From assembly GCA_023053545.1 (NCBI GenBank), contig JAKZAN010000004.1:7936001-8000000 (forward strand): DNA of 64,000 nucleotides. The letters are read 5' to 3'. The notes beneath the pieces are model-generated. The model did not search any database and had not been told where the DNA came from. It saw only the letters and a program-made list of their open reading frames with translations. This document shows, piece after piece, positions 10,836-25,300 of this stretch (within the stretch, counting starts at the first letter, position 1; every line of letters starts with the position of its first letter). This DNA comes from Lepidurus packardi. Its lineage: Eukaryota > Arthropoda > Branchiopoda > Notostraca > Triopsidae. The position numbers were made by a program, and so were the translations under genes.

Positions 10836-11137
10836 GTTACTTGCTTAAAAGTTGGAAGACAGCTAGACTGATTTTTTCCTATTTTCTTTTCTGTTCGACT
10901 ACATTTATTTAAGAGGGCAAAATTGCGTGACCATGAATAGGATTTTTGCTGAGTTTATCCAACAAAAGAAGCAAAATACAATGCGAAGCTCACCGTATAA
11001 AATATATAATAAATTCATCATGTAGGCTTTCCACATCCGCAATATCTTTTTAAATTATCAAGTCTTCCCACGGTATTCCTACATCACGTTTGAGATTATT
11101 GTCTGGGCTCTTTTTCTCTTTTTGCTTAGTCTATTTC
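10836..11137. other. Spacer between transporters D and C
   Basis: Roughly 300 bp with no supported gene. It should hold the 3' UTR of D and the promoter of C. AT-rich, with no notable repeat. Confidence 0.5.
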
Positions 11138-13829
11138 TTACTTTTCAAGAGCTTCTGCTTCTTCGAGCGTGTCGGGTAATTTTCGACCCAAGGTTTCGGG
11201 TAATAAGATCGAAACCAGGCCGCCTGCCAAGGACAAGCTACCGAATATTAAGTAAGGCAATTCCACTCGCGTTTCTCCCTTTAACAAAAAGGGAAAGTTA
11301 AAAAAAATATTGTTTCTTCTAACTAATGGATTTTAATTACCAAGGCAGCGACGTATGGCGAGAGAGCTGTTCCAATACGGCAAAAAGTGGAACATATTCC
11401 CACTGTCGCAGCTCGGGCTGATGTAGGGAAGAGTTCAGCGGTATAATTAAACACTTCGGCGAATGCTAAAGACACACAGAATTTTCCAACAAGAGAACTA
11501 GTTATCCCGGCAGCACTAACGTCAAGGAATTCGAAAGCCGCTGCTAAGAGCACACTGAGGCCTCCAACTATTAAAGTACCGCTGAGGGTAATATTCCGGC
11601 CTAATTGAGTGATGGACCACATGCCAAATACATATGAAGGTACTTCGACCAACATCGAAAGCTCAAAGTTCAGAAAGAATCCACCACCTAAGTTGGTAGC
11701 TGCCTGTGATAGACCAAAATAGGCCATAGCACTAGTAATCCTAAGGAGATTGAGATGTAAATAAAAATACAATACTACACAGCCTTAAAATCTAGGATAG
11801 TCGTTGTAATTTGCTTACCATGAAATAAATAGAATGAAAACCCGTTTGCGTAAAACTGGATTTAGCAAGACATCTTTTAAGCTGCTGTCTAATTCATTTC
11901 GCATTTCATCTTGCTCCGAAGTCTTCTCCGGTTTCCCGGATTCTGGTTTCTCCTAATCATGTTTAAAAAATTTAATTTAAAATGTTATCTTAGGATTTTA
12001 AAGGGTTTTCACTGCGAAGTATTCCAAATAATCGTCCGGAATTTGTTTCCCATTAATTCGAGCCAGATTTTCAACTATGGCTTGCGTTTCTTTTATCTTT
12101 CCTTCAGCTACTAACCATCTAGATAATAAAAGATTCTTACGGTTTTAAAGAGAAATTAATAGTGTTCAGCTTACCGTACGGATTCCGGGATAAACCTTAA
12201 GGATAAAAAAAAAATTAATGAACAGTAACGTATGATTTTAAATTATGCAGCTCACCACCAGTATGAAAGAAAGGCTATATATGGAACGGATATCACGACT
12301 TGCAACGTTCGCCAGTCACGGATAAAATATGCCACAACGCCCAATAGTAGTCCGCCTATAGAGAAGGCTATTTGAAATCCCATACCAGCATAAGTTCGAA
12401 AAGCAGGTCCTACCAACTCAACCCCTAGTAAATTTTTTTAATTCTGTGAAAAAATGCTCTCTTTAATAATCTTGTAATACCTAACACGAAACTCATCTCA
12501 AATACGGCGACTCCTCCAACACCAGATAAGAAACGAAATGCTGCAAAAGTTTCGTAATTGGTGACGAATGCGCTGCCAAAAGCGAAGACAATCATCCATG
12601 CATTTACAATAAGGAAGGTTGATTTTCTTCCAATCCTATAATCAAATAAATGTAGAGATTATTTTTATTTATTTATTTAAAGATTAAAGTTTCCTTACTT
12701 GTCAGCCAAAGCTCCGAAGGTCAAGGCTCCTACGAGCATCCCAAACATGTATAAAGAACCGGTCAAAGTCGCTTCCCATTCTTTACCACACGTTAAGCCG
12801 AACTATAATTTATAAGTGCTCAACTCCATACCTTTTAGAAAAAAAGGCGTAATACTTCTGTGACTATAGTGGATGTAAATAATGAATTGTCATAAACCCA
12901 TTCGTTGCAATTTGCAGTCGTGTTATCCGTCAAGCTTCCATCCCAACATTGTTGTTGGTTTGTTAAATTGAGATCATAATAAGTGCATTTATCCGGTACT
13001 CCATTGTCGTACGGCACAACGTTCTCTAGCCAGTCGGGTTCGTAGAGAGATGTTTCGTTATCGCAAACTGCTACTTGACACCTAAGGAACTAAATTAGCT
13101 CATATCGTGTAGTGAGGATAATACACTCGATAGGAGACTAAGAGAAACTAATAGGAGAAACTAACGCCATCACTTTTAAAACCGAACTATGTTCAATTCA
13201 TGGAGTTTGTGATCATATGGAGAGTAATAATGTTGAAAACACTACTATTTGGTAATAGTATACAATGATGGTACAGTGATGATTGATATTCTTTCTGCGA
13301 AAAGACCGTCTAGAATTGATAAAAGTGACATGCTAAGTTTTGTATTTAATAATTTAGACTCGAAAGTCTTACATTGTGTTAGGATTTAAGTGAATCCTAG
13401 TGAATCACTATAATCAGAACTACTGCAAAAACTATAGTTAACCTCTAAACAGCAAACAGGCCTTTATTTTCGCAGTATTTAGCTAAAACTTTGTATGTAA
13501 ATTCCTATTGTACAGTGTTTATATAGTCCGGGGCCTGCAAATGGATGTCTTCGATTTTTCTATAAAGTATCTCTACTACATGCTCCTTGTTGTCACTTAT
13601 GTTTTGTGATGTTGGGTTACCTGTGGTCGGGGATATATCCAACAAAACTGAATGACAGTACAGTAGCTGCAACACAAGCCGCAGGGAGCATTAATAAGCA
13701 GTATACTCGGCGCTGAAACGGTCCAAATTGGCCCACGATTTGCAAAAATCCATCATAATCAAACGGAGCACGTGTTTTGTCATACAAATGAGTTTGACTG
13801 TGCTCGTAAGTCGGTTCCAGATCTGTCAT
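11138..13829 (-). CDS. SLC22-like MFS transporter, copy D
   Basis: Same architecture as its neighbours. Start MTDLEPTYEHSQTHLYD, then FDYDGFLQIVGQFGPFQRR before TM1. The extracellular loop exon (about 12850-13081) begins CQVAVCDNET, is rich in Cys and NxT/S sites, and ends with STIVTEV. Then MFGMLVGALTFGALADK and IGRKSTFL; VELVGPAFRTYAG; IPESVRWLVAEGKIKETQ; AYFGLSQAATNLGGG; ELFPTSARAATVGICS; and the C-terminus LLPETLGRKLPDTLEEAEAL with TAA at 11138-11140. Introns are short except for the first (13082-13616), about 0.5 kb. No disruption was seen. Orphan substrate, presumably an organic cation or zwitterion by family. Confidence 0.85.
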
Positions 13830-14423
13830 ATCTTTTCTTGATTGAAAGGAGTATGTAACTGAAATTCACTTCATGTAGCATCAACTATATATCAGCTTAA
13901 GACGTACTGTAGTGCACGCGATCACTGATAAAACGCTTCTTTTATCATCCTTGTGACCAGTAAGACACTATAATCCATTCTCATCCGAGGTTTTCACCGT
14001 TATCCTCCTTTAGTCTTAGGTGAGCATAGGAGCAATAGTTTACATCGTTAAGATATAAAAATCTTAGGGAATATACTATTCTCATATCCGCAAGTCATAC
14101 GTCAAAATCTTTTAGAAAACCTGACTTTAGCTTCACACTACCGGTTTCAGCACGGAACTATAAACAGGTTTTAAACTATACCGTATGCTTATGTAACTCA
14201 AAGAAAACTTCGTAGTGGAAAAGTGCATTCTAGACAGCTTAAAATTGTAACAAAAACTGAATAATTGAAACAGGATGTATTGTGGCAAAATATTTTTTAA
14301 CATCATGCAATTGTCATTCAACTTCATTCTCATTAGGCTCTGGCATTTTCCGGCAACAGGGGAATAACCGGGGCCTATTCCTGCAACACAAGTTAGAAAT
14401 CTGAATACGTAAAATTTGTTTGA
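13830..14423. other. Spacer between transporters E and D
   Basis: About 600 bp with nothing recognisable beyond the expected 3' end of E and promoter of D. The reading frame of 66 codons at 14133-14333 has no similarity to anything known to me and overlaps the 3' UTR of E. Confidence 0.5.
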
Positions 14424-16830
14424 TTACTTCTCAAGATCTATGGCTTCTTGCAAATTTTCGGGCAAATTCTTTCCTAAAGTCTCAGGAAGCGTTAGTGATA
14501 GAACTCCAGAGGTAAGTCCGCACGCTCCAAAAATAAGGAAAGGCAAAGTTGAGTCCTAAACATACCATTATTGTTAGATTTAAGCTTATTAAGAGAGCCA
14601 AAGTTACCAATAGAACAATATAAGGAGCAGCAATAGACCCAAGCCGGCTCATAGTAGAACATATTCCCAAAGCTGCTCCTCGGGAAGCTGTAGGGAACAA
14701 CTCTACGGTGTACCCATAGATCACACCGAAGGCTAAAGATACGAAAAATTTGCCAATCAACGAAAACGTCGTGGCTAAAAATGGAGGATCTATTCCAAAA
14801 ACGAAATGATTGCTTCATATTTATTAGATTTTAAAATGCATTCTTACCTGGAACAAATGCGACTAAAAAGCAGGCTATTCCTCCGAGAACCAGGGAACCT
14901 CCTAAAGATATTTTTCTGCCCAGTTTCTCGAAACTCCACACTCCCAGAAGGTATGATGGAAGTTCAACTATCATTGACAACTCATAATTCAAGAAATAAT
15001 CCCCGCTTAGGCTTGTTGACGCTATAGAGAGTCCGTAATAGCACATCACTGTGACCACCCTAAAAGAAATCTAAGTATAATATAACGAGCTGAGACACTA
15101 GCTCAAATTTACCAAGCAAAAACCATGATCAACAAGCGTTTGAGAAGGGCAGGGGTTTTCAAAACATCCCAAAAATTCCCCACATTGTCCTCTTGATGAT
15201 CCGGTGGAATTGCTGGAAAACCGTTATCCGCGAGATTTTGATTACTTTCCTAGATAAAATGCCATTTGATTAATACTTTCAGAATTTTCAACGAAATATC
15301 ATACAGATTTTGAATCCATCTTCTCGTGACGTTCGCAATTGTCAAGGAAGTTCACACTCTCAGGTACAGATTTGCCATTGGCTCGAGCTATTTTCTGGAT
15401 AATTTCTTTAGCTTCCTCGTTACGATGTTTGCTAATTAGCCACCGTACTGATTCCGGTACCAACCTATAAAAAATTAGAACTTCACAATCAAACACTCCA
15501 CTCTTATAGATTATTACTAACAAAACGTACCACCAATATATAACGAAAACAGCATACGGAGCAGAAATAATTAATTGCAGGTTTTGCCAATCACGTACAA
15601 AGTACGCGACAAGTCCTGTTAGGATGGCTCCTGTCGTAGAAGCAGCCTGAAAGAAAAAGTTCGTTGCTGTCCGATACTTTGGGCCCACAACTTCAAGTCC
15701 TAAGAACAATATTCGTATATTAACTTAATTCCGTTTATAGTATTCCCATATATTTTTACGAAAGGTACACTTTATCATATCTTACTGTTTATGTATTATA
15801 TTCTTTAGGTAATACTTTTATTCCAGAATGTTTATATTTTTAGCATAATTTATTTTGCCCTTACTTATGCTTATATTTATTTATCTAACATATTGTTAAC
15901 TTTTGCTTAATTACCTAAAACGAGGCATACGGTAAACATTCCTATTCCTCCGGCACCGGCACATAATCGAGATGCTACAAAAGATGCATAATTGGGCATA
16001 AAGGTTCCTCCAATGCAAGCAACGGCCATAAATATCGTCAAGAAAAGAAAAGTGGGCTTTCTTCCTACTCTAAGTTCAGTCAGATCATATATCTCTTGTT
16101 GGTGCAGGGCAAGTAAACTTACTTATCGGAGATGGAACCAAACGAGAAGGCGCCAATGAGCATGCCAGCCATATAGAATGACTCTATTGAGGCTGCCTTC
16201 CAGCTATCGTCGCAGACGAGGTCAAACTATAGGTCCTTTTTTTTACGAAATAGACTAAATAAAACGTACGTGTTTACCTTGGTCACGACGGTGGTTTTAA
16301 ACAGCGATTTGTCATATAAGTAATGTTGACAAGCTATGGCGACAGGGCGAATCGGAGATTCGCCCGTACAAATACTAGGGTTCCAACTTAAGCTATTATT
16401 ATAAATTTGACATGAACTGGGTTTTCCATCTTCCCAAGGTACGGTGTAATTGAGCCATGTCGGAGTATTGACTTCGTAAGTCGAAGATTCGTTGTCGCAG
16501 GCTGGAACAAAACACCTTGAATAATAAGTCTTTCCGTTAGAGTTTCTACACTGGTTTATCTAAATTACAATGCTCATGTTTAAGCTACCTGTGGTCAGGA
16601 ACATTCCCCGCAAAAGAGTAGTACATAACCGAACCAGCTTCGACCATGGCTGTGAAACCCATAAGGATCACAATAAAGAGCTGAAAACTTCCAAATTCAC
16701 CGATTTCAACTAAGATATCATCGTAATCAACCACTGGATCTATTCTGGATTCTTTCTTGAGACCCGAGGGGTCCGACGTAATTTGCACTTCCAGGTGACC
16801 ATTATTCTGCTCAATTTCTGGATCTGACAT
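14424..16830 (-). CDS. SLC22-like MFS transporter, copy E
   Basis: First gene of the cluster in transcription order and the most diverged. Start [15 protein letters not shown] with [17 protein letters not shown]; extracellular loop [20 protein letters not shown], extended and Cys-rich; [14 protein letters not shown] then [82 protein letters not shown]; and [20 protein letters not shown] ending in TAA at 14424-14426. The exon ending at 15299 onward runs to 15709 if intron sequence is included, and its usable part carries [10 protein letters not shown]. The intron upstream of LEVVGPKYR (about 15.7-15.9 kb) is AT-rich and longer than average. Intact by inspection. Confidence 0.85.
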
Positions 16831-18294
<1,464 letters not shown>

Positions 18295-18566
18295 ATATTA
18301 TCTTTAACTCTGTAACCATTTATCTATGATTTGAGTGCTGAAGCAAATACGGGATTTTGTAATATATCTGCTAGTGAATAGCGCAAGTCTTAAAAGTACT
18401 TATCATTGCTTAACACGTTGTGACGCACGCTGGCTCCTCCCAGACCCTGCAGACGTGTTGATGAAGTAAACATTGTTGGAAATTTCTAACATAAGCGCAA
18501 TGAAAGTGGACGGAAGTTCTGTACGGTTTTAGTCAACAAAAAAACGTTTTCTTGAATCGAAGAGCT

Positions 18567-19017
18567 ATGGCTTACATAACGTCAAGTAAAGCTTTCTATA
18601 AGAAACGCTTTCCATTCAAAACTATTCTATTGTTTTTCAGGTGGTGAGCTTGTGGAAACGAAACCTTGGAGTCTTCGTACCATTCCGGATTATTTTATCG
18701 GCATATTTTATGCTATCTTGTTTTTGTAAGCTTATTTATTTGGTGATAATTAGTTGTTTTAATATTTATTCTACTTCAGTTTTCAAACTTTGGTCAATCC
18801 TGGAGGTTCGAGAAAAGGAAGTCGTTATTCCTACGATTACCGTGCTCCTGGGCGTGGCTCTGGGTAATTTTAACACATATTCCTAGTACAACACTTTAGT
18901 AAAACTTTTGCATTGGCATCTAGGCCTCCAAAACCTCCACAAAGAAGAATGGGAGGGCTGGGATTCTCTGGAAGTTCACCCTGTGCTCCACCTGCAGGTG
19001 GTGGCGGATGAGGTTAA
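18567..19017 (+). CDS. SELENOK: Selenoprotein K (UGA = selenocysteine)
   Basis: Small ER membrane protein with roles in ER-associated degradation and, in vertebrates, palmitoylation with DHHC6. Four exons: 18567-18585, 18641-18725, 18780-18863 and 18924-19017, all phase-consistent, encoding 93 residues. Reading: MAYITSSGELVETKPWSLRT, one membrane span (DYFIGIFYAILFFFQTL, about residues 23-40), then a Gly/Arg/Pro-rich cytosolic tail (RYSYDYRAPGRGSG, PPKPPQRRMGG) ending CAPPAGGGG-Sec-G. The TGA at 19009-19011 is followed by GGT and TAA, so Sec is the second-last residue, like the GG-Sec-GR end of vertebrate SelK. Calling TGA as stop would lose only two residues and hide the selenoprotein. A matching SECIS lies downstream. 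Confidence 0.96.
19009..19011 (+). other. In-frame selenocysteine codon (TGA)
   Basis: TGA preceded by four Gly codons and followed by GGT TAA. It is read as Sec because the family has Sec at exactly this place and because a SECIS hairpin lies about 100 nt downstream. Confidence 0.93.
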
Positions 19018-19110
19018 AGTAACTCTTGTCTGCTAACAAGGAAGCTTTACATGCGTCCTTGAGCATTCCAAGAGTGTCTTTCTCTCTACATCATAGCTAA
19101 GATGTCTACA

Positions 19111-19178
19111 ACTTGTCTGTGATGAAGCTGAGTCTGTAAACCGCAACTAAGGTATGACTCGGCGGATGGAAGACAAGT
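19111..19178 (+). promoter_or_regulatory. SECIS element of selenoprotein K
   Basis: All parts of a eukaryotic SECIS are present in order. The lower helix ACTTGTCT (19111-19118) pairs perfectly with AGACAAGT (19171-19178). The quartet has ATGA (19122-19125) opposite a GA at 19165-19166. The upper helix GCTGAGTC (19127-19134) pairs with GACTCGGC (19156-19163), with one G-U pair. An AAA at 19138-19140 lies in the apical region, 12 nt after ATGA, the expected spacing. It recruits SBP2 and the Sec-specific elongation factor to recode UGA. AATAAA follows at 19202-19207. Confidence 0.93.
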
Positions 19179-19201
19179 ATTGAAGACATTTTTAACACGA
19201 C

Positions 19202-19207
19202 AATAAA
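19202..19207 (+). terminator. Polyadenylation signal of selenoprotein K
   Basis: AATAAA placed about 185 nt after the SelK stop and 24 nt after the SECIS, so the SECIS stays inside the mature 3' UTR. Confidence 0.7.
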
Positions 19208-19339
19208 GCAACGACTCACCAAAATGTTAATGTATCGTATGTTTTCGTAAGACTGCCTTCATTCATACATAACTGATAACTTTAAACGAAACACGCTATG
19301 AATTGGATAATAAGCACACACAAAAAAGAACAAAAACAA

Positions 19340-22300
19340 TTAAGGATTTTCGTTTGAGGGGTTATCAGCGCTGTTTCTTGGCACTGAAGTCGCCGCAACA
19401 AGCTTCCCTGTCGTACTTTTGAAAACCATGATTTGTCTATTGGACGCTAAAAGGCGTTCACGTAACTCGGGGGTAGAATTTAGTGGTGTCATTTGAACAG
19501 GTTTTCCATTGCTGGAAGTCGGCATGAAATAAACAGGCATGGTAGAAGTCATTCCAGGCTTGTTTGTCACTAAGGTAGTAGTTGGGATCGAGTATATCAC
19601 CGTACCTTTCTTGACAGCCGAGCTTGAAATGGGTAGCAACTTCGGAGTCGAGCTAGGTTGAAAGGGAACAACGCTTAACAAAGGCGGTGGAGGGCGTATT
19701 GTACTGTTAATCGCCACGTTATTCCCCGCATCAGCGATACTCGTAGCCACATTTGAGCTGACAGAAGGCGTGGGCACAGTCGACGTCGAGTTCACAACCG
19801 TGAATTGTAACGTTGGACTCACGTTGGATGCCAAAGTTATCCGGCTTGCTTGACTGGAAAAGAATGTTTTAGCGGGTACTTTGATAAATTCGACGACACC
19901 GGGACCAGGTTTGCTAGTAAAGGTATTAACAGCCCAACTAGCACTCTTAACGTCTTTTAAGGATTTTACGATAATTCCGCCAGTTTTGTTCTTGGCTGGG
20001 CCGCTAACCAGACTCACCCTTTGAGTTAAAGTGGTCGGGGTTCGACCCGTTGCTTTAACTGTCCTTTGCAGTATAGGGATTCGGTGAATAGGCAAAGGAA
20101 CTGTGCTGGACATGGCTTTAACCATATCGTCTTTCTTTGTTGCGGCAAGAGCGCTTGAATGGGTCCCAGGTGTTACGATTGGCTGGCTGTGTACTGGCGT
20201 AGTCACGACTGAACTGTCAGGACGTAATAATGAGTGACCGGACTCAGTTATAATTTGGACCGCAGTACTCTTCGATGTTATAGCAGGCACTTTCTTCTGC
20301 GCAGATTTTAGTTTCGCGATATCCGAAACTCTGAGAAAGTTATTCATAAGAACGGTAGCTTGACTGGATTTGCTATTAGTCCTACCTCCAGGGTTAGTTT
20401 TGGACAACTCTTCAATTTCTGACGACTCTACACTGATGTTTGCCGTCTCGAGCTCAATACCCGGTTCTGACTCTGCAGCTTCATCTTGCTCGTCGAAATC
20501 AAAGTGGAAATCACTGCCTGCCAAGGACTGAACCGAGGAAATCATAGGTAGGAATTCCGGTTCCTCAATTTGCTGTGGAGGAGAGGGGACACGTCGCATG
20601 AGAACTGATTTTGAACTTTCATCGCGTGAAGGAATAGTAAACGTAGTAAATTTTCTGGGATTCGCGGGGACGGTTTTGGAGGTTGCTGGCGGAGCTACTG
20701 GAACGTCTTGGCTTGCAATGTCAGGCTGACGGTCTTTTCGGCTGCTAAACATTGGCGTAAAACCGCTACTAGGACCATCATGAATTGGTGTTCCTTCTTT
20801 GTTGTGTTTTTCTGGGACAGTAGTTTTGCAAGCGTCTCCCTTTGCTGGTAAATACACGCGGTGCTTCCTCGAAGATGAGCTGACAAATGGCTTGAGAATG
20901 CTACGATTTCGGTTATATGAACTTTCTACCGCCATCAGCATGTCAACACGTCGGGTTTCGAAGCCTGAACAAGTGCCCATGACAATGTCCAACACAGCTT
21001 TAGCTTCTGGTCCTAAATCTAAGCACAAAACAAAAGTATAAACAATTTAGATACAAAACAACAATGAATACAAAGCACAAAATAAAACACTAAGAATAGA
21101 TCGACAGAACTGCAATATTACTCGTAATGTGATAATAAACATCGAACTACAATATATATACGAAAATTAGGAATAAACCTGTTACAGAAAATTTACAACA
21201 CCAATGTGGAGAAACAGAATTAATTAATGAATGTTGAATTGATTTAACCTACTTTTACAAATTTGCTGAATTCTCCGCAAGTACTTTTTCCGCTCCAGCT
21301 TCAATATCATTTCCTCATTGGACAACTGAGTTGATTTTGCATTAAGAGCTTCCAAAGTTTGTTTGGCCTACAAAAGAATAATTAAGTTAATAACTAAATA
21401 AAAGGACAACATACAACAATTAAAGAACAAATGTAATACACAGCGCCCAATTTAATTGCAACTCAAAGCAAATGATACGAACAAAACCAAAAACACTTTT
21501 ATAGAAATATAATTTTACCTTCGACATGACATAAATCTTCGAAGCTTTTCCAACCTCTTCGTCACTTCCATGTAGTACGCGCGTTAAATTCTTCTGCAAA
21601 TCCGCCAAGGTTCTTCGCCGAATACGTTCATTCGCACTTTTTTCTACGTGACGTCTTTCTGAACCGTCCCTCCTCTTCGTACGAGTTTGAGCCTACAATT
21701 ACCAAAAGAAAAACAACGAATTACAATCTTGCCACGACTTCAAATGAACACAATACTTACTGAGGATGTACCAGGTTGTTCTGGACTGGACGCTTCTTCG
21801 CCGTCGTCGCTTATGGACTCAACATCTACGTAATCTTCCGCCAAAACAGACGCCAAATTGTCAATATTTTCTCTAACGTCTTGGGAATCGTGTGAATCTT
21901 CCGAGTCTTCAACAGCCGTATCCGAATCGTCATCAAGATCCACTGTCTCGTCCGTTTGCAGCGCTTTAACAGCATCAGGTACTTCATCTTTGCCGCTTTC
22001 CAGGGGAGCAAGGGGAGTTGCTATCGGTTTGCCAAGACCCCATTTCTTATACAGCCGCTCCTTGTCATTCTCATATTTGATGAACCACTCTTTGGCCGAT
22101 TCCAAGTTCGTGAAGCCTAACCGCATCTCCGCATTCAAAGGATGTCTAGTCATAACTGTTCCATTAGGGTTAACCTCCACCTGAACGGGTACTTTGAGGC
22201 CCTCCTTTAAACAAATGACAGAGAACGACTCAGCATTTGTTTTCTTGGTCTTTTTAACCACTCCAGTTCGACGAATAATTTTAACCGCACCCGCCGAACC

Positions 22301-25300
22301 GTCGCCGGATGAACTTCTAATCACTTTCGCGCTTTTTTTCCTGGAATCGTTGGCAATCTGCTCCAACTCCGCCAAACGCTTAGCCAATTTCAGTTCTTTA
22401 GCCTTGAGTCTCGTGATCTTCTCGTTGGACTCCTCAGCTTTTTCTTGCTCCTCCCGTGCATGTTTCTCGTCAATGGCTTGGCTTACACGGGACCACAAAC
22501 TCTCCAAAACCCTGCTAACCACCGCCGAACTCTCTTTTTCCCTCGTTTTATTGTTGCTGATACACGGTACTAGTCTTACCGCAGGAGGCAGCTCGGACAT
22601 AGAAGAAAGAAAGCTTGTGGAGAAAGGTCCCAGGAATACATGCTCGTTGATCCCGGGGAAGGCGTAAATCCCGAAAGTTTCCAGCATAAACGGCGCTGCG
22701 GGTTCGTTGTCCAGCAATTTGATGGGTAAAGTGACGCGGACTCGTTTATCATGAGCCACTTGCGCGGCTTGGTACATCAGCGAGCGAGGGATCGGGCAAT
22801 TAGTACCCGGCATGAGCAAACCGGCGTTCGTCATGCCTTTGAGCGCTACAATGCACCAGCGATCCTCTTGGGACATCATAGGCAGCAAACACATCACCTG
22901 TGACTCGCTTTTGGGACCCTGCTTGACGAATGTAGCATCCGTCATGGGTAGAATGAGCTTCATTCGACAGTGTTTGGTCTGTGTACCAGGCAACGTACCG
23001 ATTTGCAAGGCGGCGTACAGCGGTTTAGGGAAATATAAACTTTCTCGCTCTAAAGCTAGCTCCAATTGTCGTTTGGCATCTTCGAAGCGTCGAGAAGGGG
23101 GAGGATTCGCCGGAACAGAAGGAACGAAGGCAGTTGCATGGATTTTGCCACTCGGCTCGGGCTCGGACGGTTTGGGGAGGGTTTGTGGCCGCACTTCCAC
23201 TTCGCGATTAGGCTCTGGGGCTTTACGTGATGCTGGAGTTTTAGGTGGTCCTGGATCTTTGTTAAGTTTGTCGGTGATTTCAATTTGGCGGTTTGAACGC
23301 GGTAAAGCGGGCCGTGTGCGTAACTTGGGTCGGTTTTCAATAAGATCCAAGGGTAATTTGGTCTTCGACGTAGGTTTAGGAGCAGCATTAGGGGCAATTG
23401 CTGCTGGGGGAAGTTTACTAAGAAGTTTCTTATTGGACTGACCCTCCAAATTGGCAGCCAGCTCCCATTTGACGCTATCGCAGAACAAAATGGCGTACGA
23501 AGTGGGCGGAATTGCGGTCGAGAAGAGAATATGTACCAAACCTGGCGCTTCTTCTTTGTCTTTCAAATCCCGCACGTCCACCGTGATGTCTGTTGCTACC
23601 GCGTCTTGGGGTTTGGAAATGATAACGGTAGATTGGTTGCGTCGCTTCAAGACCCGAATGGAAACGAGATTATCCGCTAGCAATTGCTGCAAGCGAACCC
23701 AACGCACTACTTGAATCATCTCTTGGTTGCGGATAGTGAGATCTATCTCGCTATCGTGGCGGACTTCTTCCTGCGCGACCAAATCCTTGAATAATAGCTT
23801 CTTTTCTTGCATGACTTTGTGGATTTTCTGCGAAATCACCGTCTGGTTAGCAGCTTCATTTGGGTTGCCTGAAGAAGAGCGTTTAAGGCCGCGAGTTGGG
23901 CCTTGTTGCTGTTTAGGTGTATAGTTTTTGTTGACCATGTCTTTCAAAGAGCGCATCGAGTACTCTTTGCTGTTGTACTTGGAAAGATTTACTGGAGACG
24001 GAGACCTCTCAAATCCGCCTGAGACGAATTCCGAGCCCATGAGGAACACGCTGTCTTTGAAGCGGTTCGGAATGCGACGCTCGCGTTGCTTTTTCTCGCC
24101 CATAACGACAACTTCGGATCCTTTCTTGACCACCGTTTGCAGAAAATCCTTTTCGGTTTTGGATAAATTTTTTTTCCCTTCGTCTTCGATCTGGTTCAAG
24201 TAAGCCTCAGTCAAAAGCGTTTTATGCGTTGCACTTGTTGATATTCTGGTGATCCGATCCGGAGGGCAACTGCATTCGAACATACAATCGGCCCGGCCGC
24301 AATGCTCGATGGTGTGGCTGTCAGCTTTTAAACTATCGCAAAGACAGCCTAGTTTGCAGAACGCTTGCTTGCAAGCATCAGGATTTGACGCTTTGGTTTC
24401 CTTTCGAGCTTTTTCTTCCTCTTCACCAGTTCCCACGACGTCAATGATCTCGTTGTCCATCTCAACGTACTGGACGCCGAGTCGTCCTAACTCGAGTCGT
24501 ACTCTTTTGGAAGGTTTGGTACCGTTCGGCATTTTGCGCTTCGCAATTGGCGAGGGGCTTACTGACGTCGAACTAGCTCTGGAGACGTTGCAGACGTCAA
24601 TGTGAGAATCAGGGCTTTCCGGACATGTCTGCTTAGGCATTTTAGGCAACCGGGCGACTTTCGGTTTTCTACGGCGAGTTTTACGTACACGTACTGGAGT
24701 ACAGCACGCCGGAAGTACGAAGGAGTCCAAGTTGACTGTGGGGGCATTAAGCTCGAGTCTATGGACTCGAACTTGCAATTCGGGCAGCCGTAAGGCTTGC
24801 AAAGCGTAGTTGACGTATTCTGCGTTCATCTCCCGTGCTACTAACGCTAGTTTTTTCAAACGGCGCGCTTTTTGGGGTAGTGGTACGGGTACGGTGACTG
24901 GCTGCGGTGAAACTGTGGTTTCTTCATCGCTTACGACTGATACTATTTCTTCGTTGGACCCAACAGGAATTATGTTAAATTGGGACATTTTCTTACGCCA
25001 GCCTTTAACTTGCTTGATATCGTTCGTTTTCCGCAAGACGAGATCTTTGATTTGGGATTGGGCTGCTTCCGGAGGGAACGTCAAGAGATCTTTCTCGGAC
25101 CTGAAGGATAAAATGGTAACATCATCAATCACATCTTGCTCCACATCAAAGGGTTTACAGAGTTTGCGATTTTTCGAAGCTTCCAAATCCCAATCTTCCA
25201 AATCAGCTAAGCTCTCTTGCGCAGTAAGCGGGGCCGGATTGGACATTTCTGCTGGGGATGACATAGCCCGATTCATTTCCGGTTCATTCGAAGCTGCACT

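Noticed and set aside
19018-19110. Alternative SECIS candidate nearer the SelK stop
   Set aside because: ATGCG and CATAG motifs there lack paired helices and the ATGA...AA...GA arrangement; the 19111-19178 hairpin fits fully.
22812-23441. 209-codon plus-strand frame inside the MGA-like exon
   Set aside because: Same antisense-shadow effect; the minus frame carries the conserved protein.
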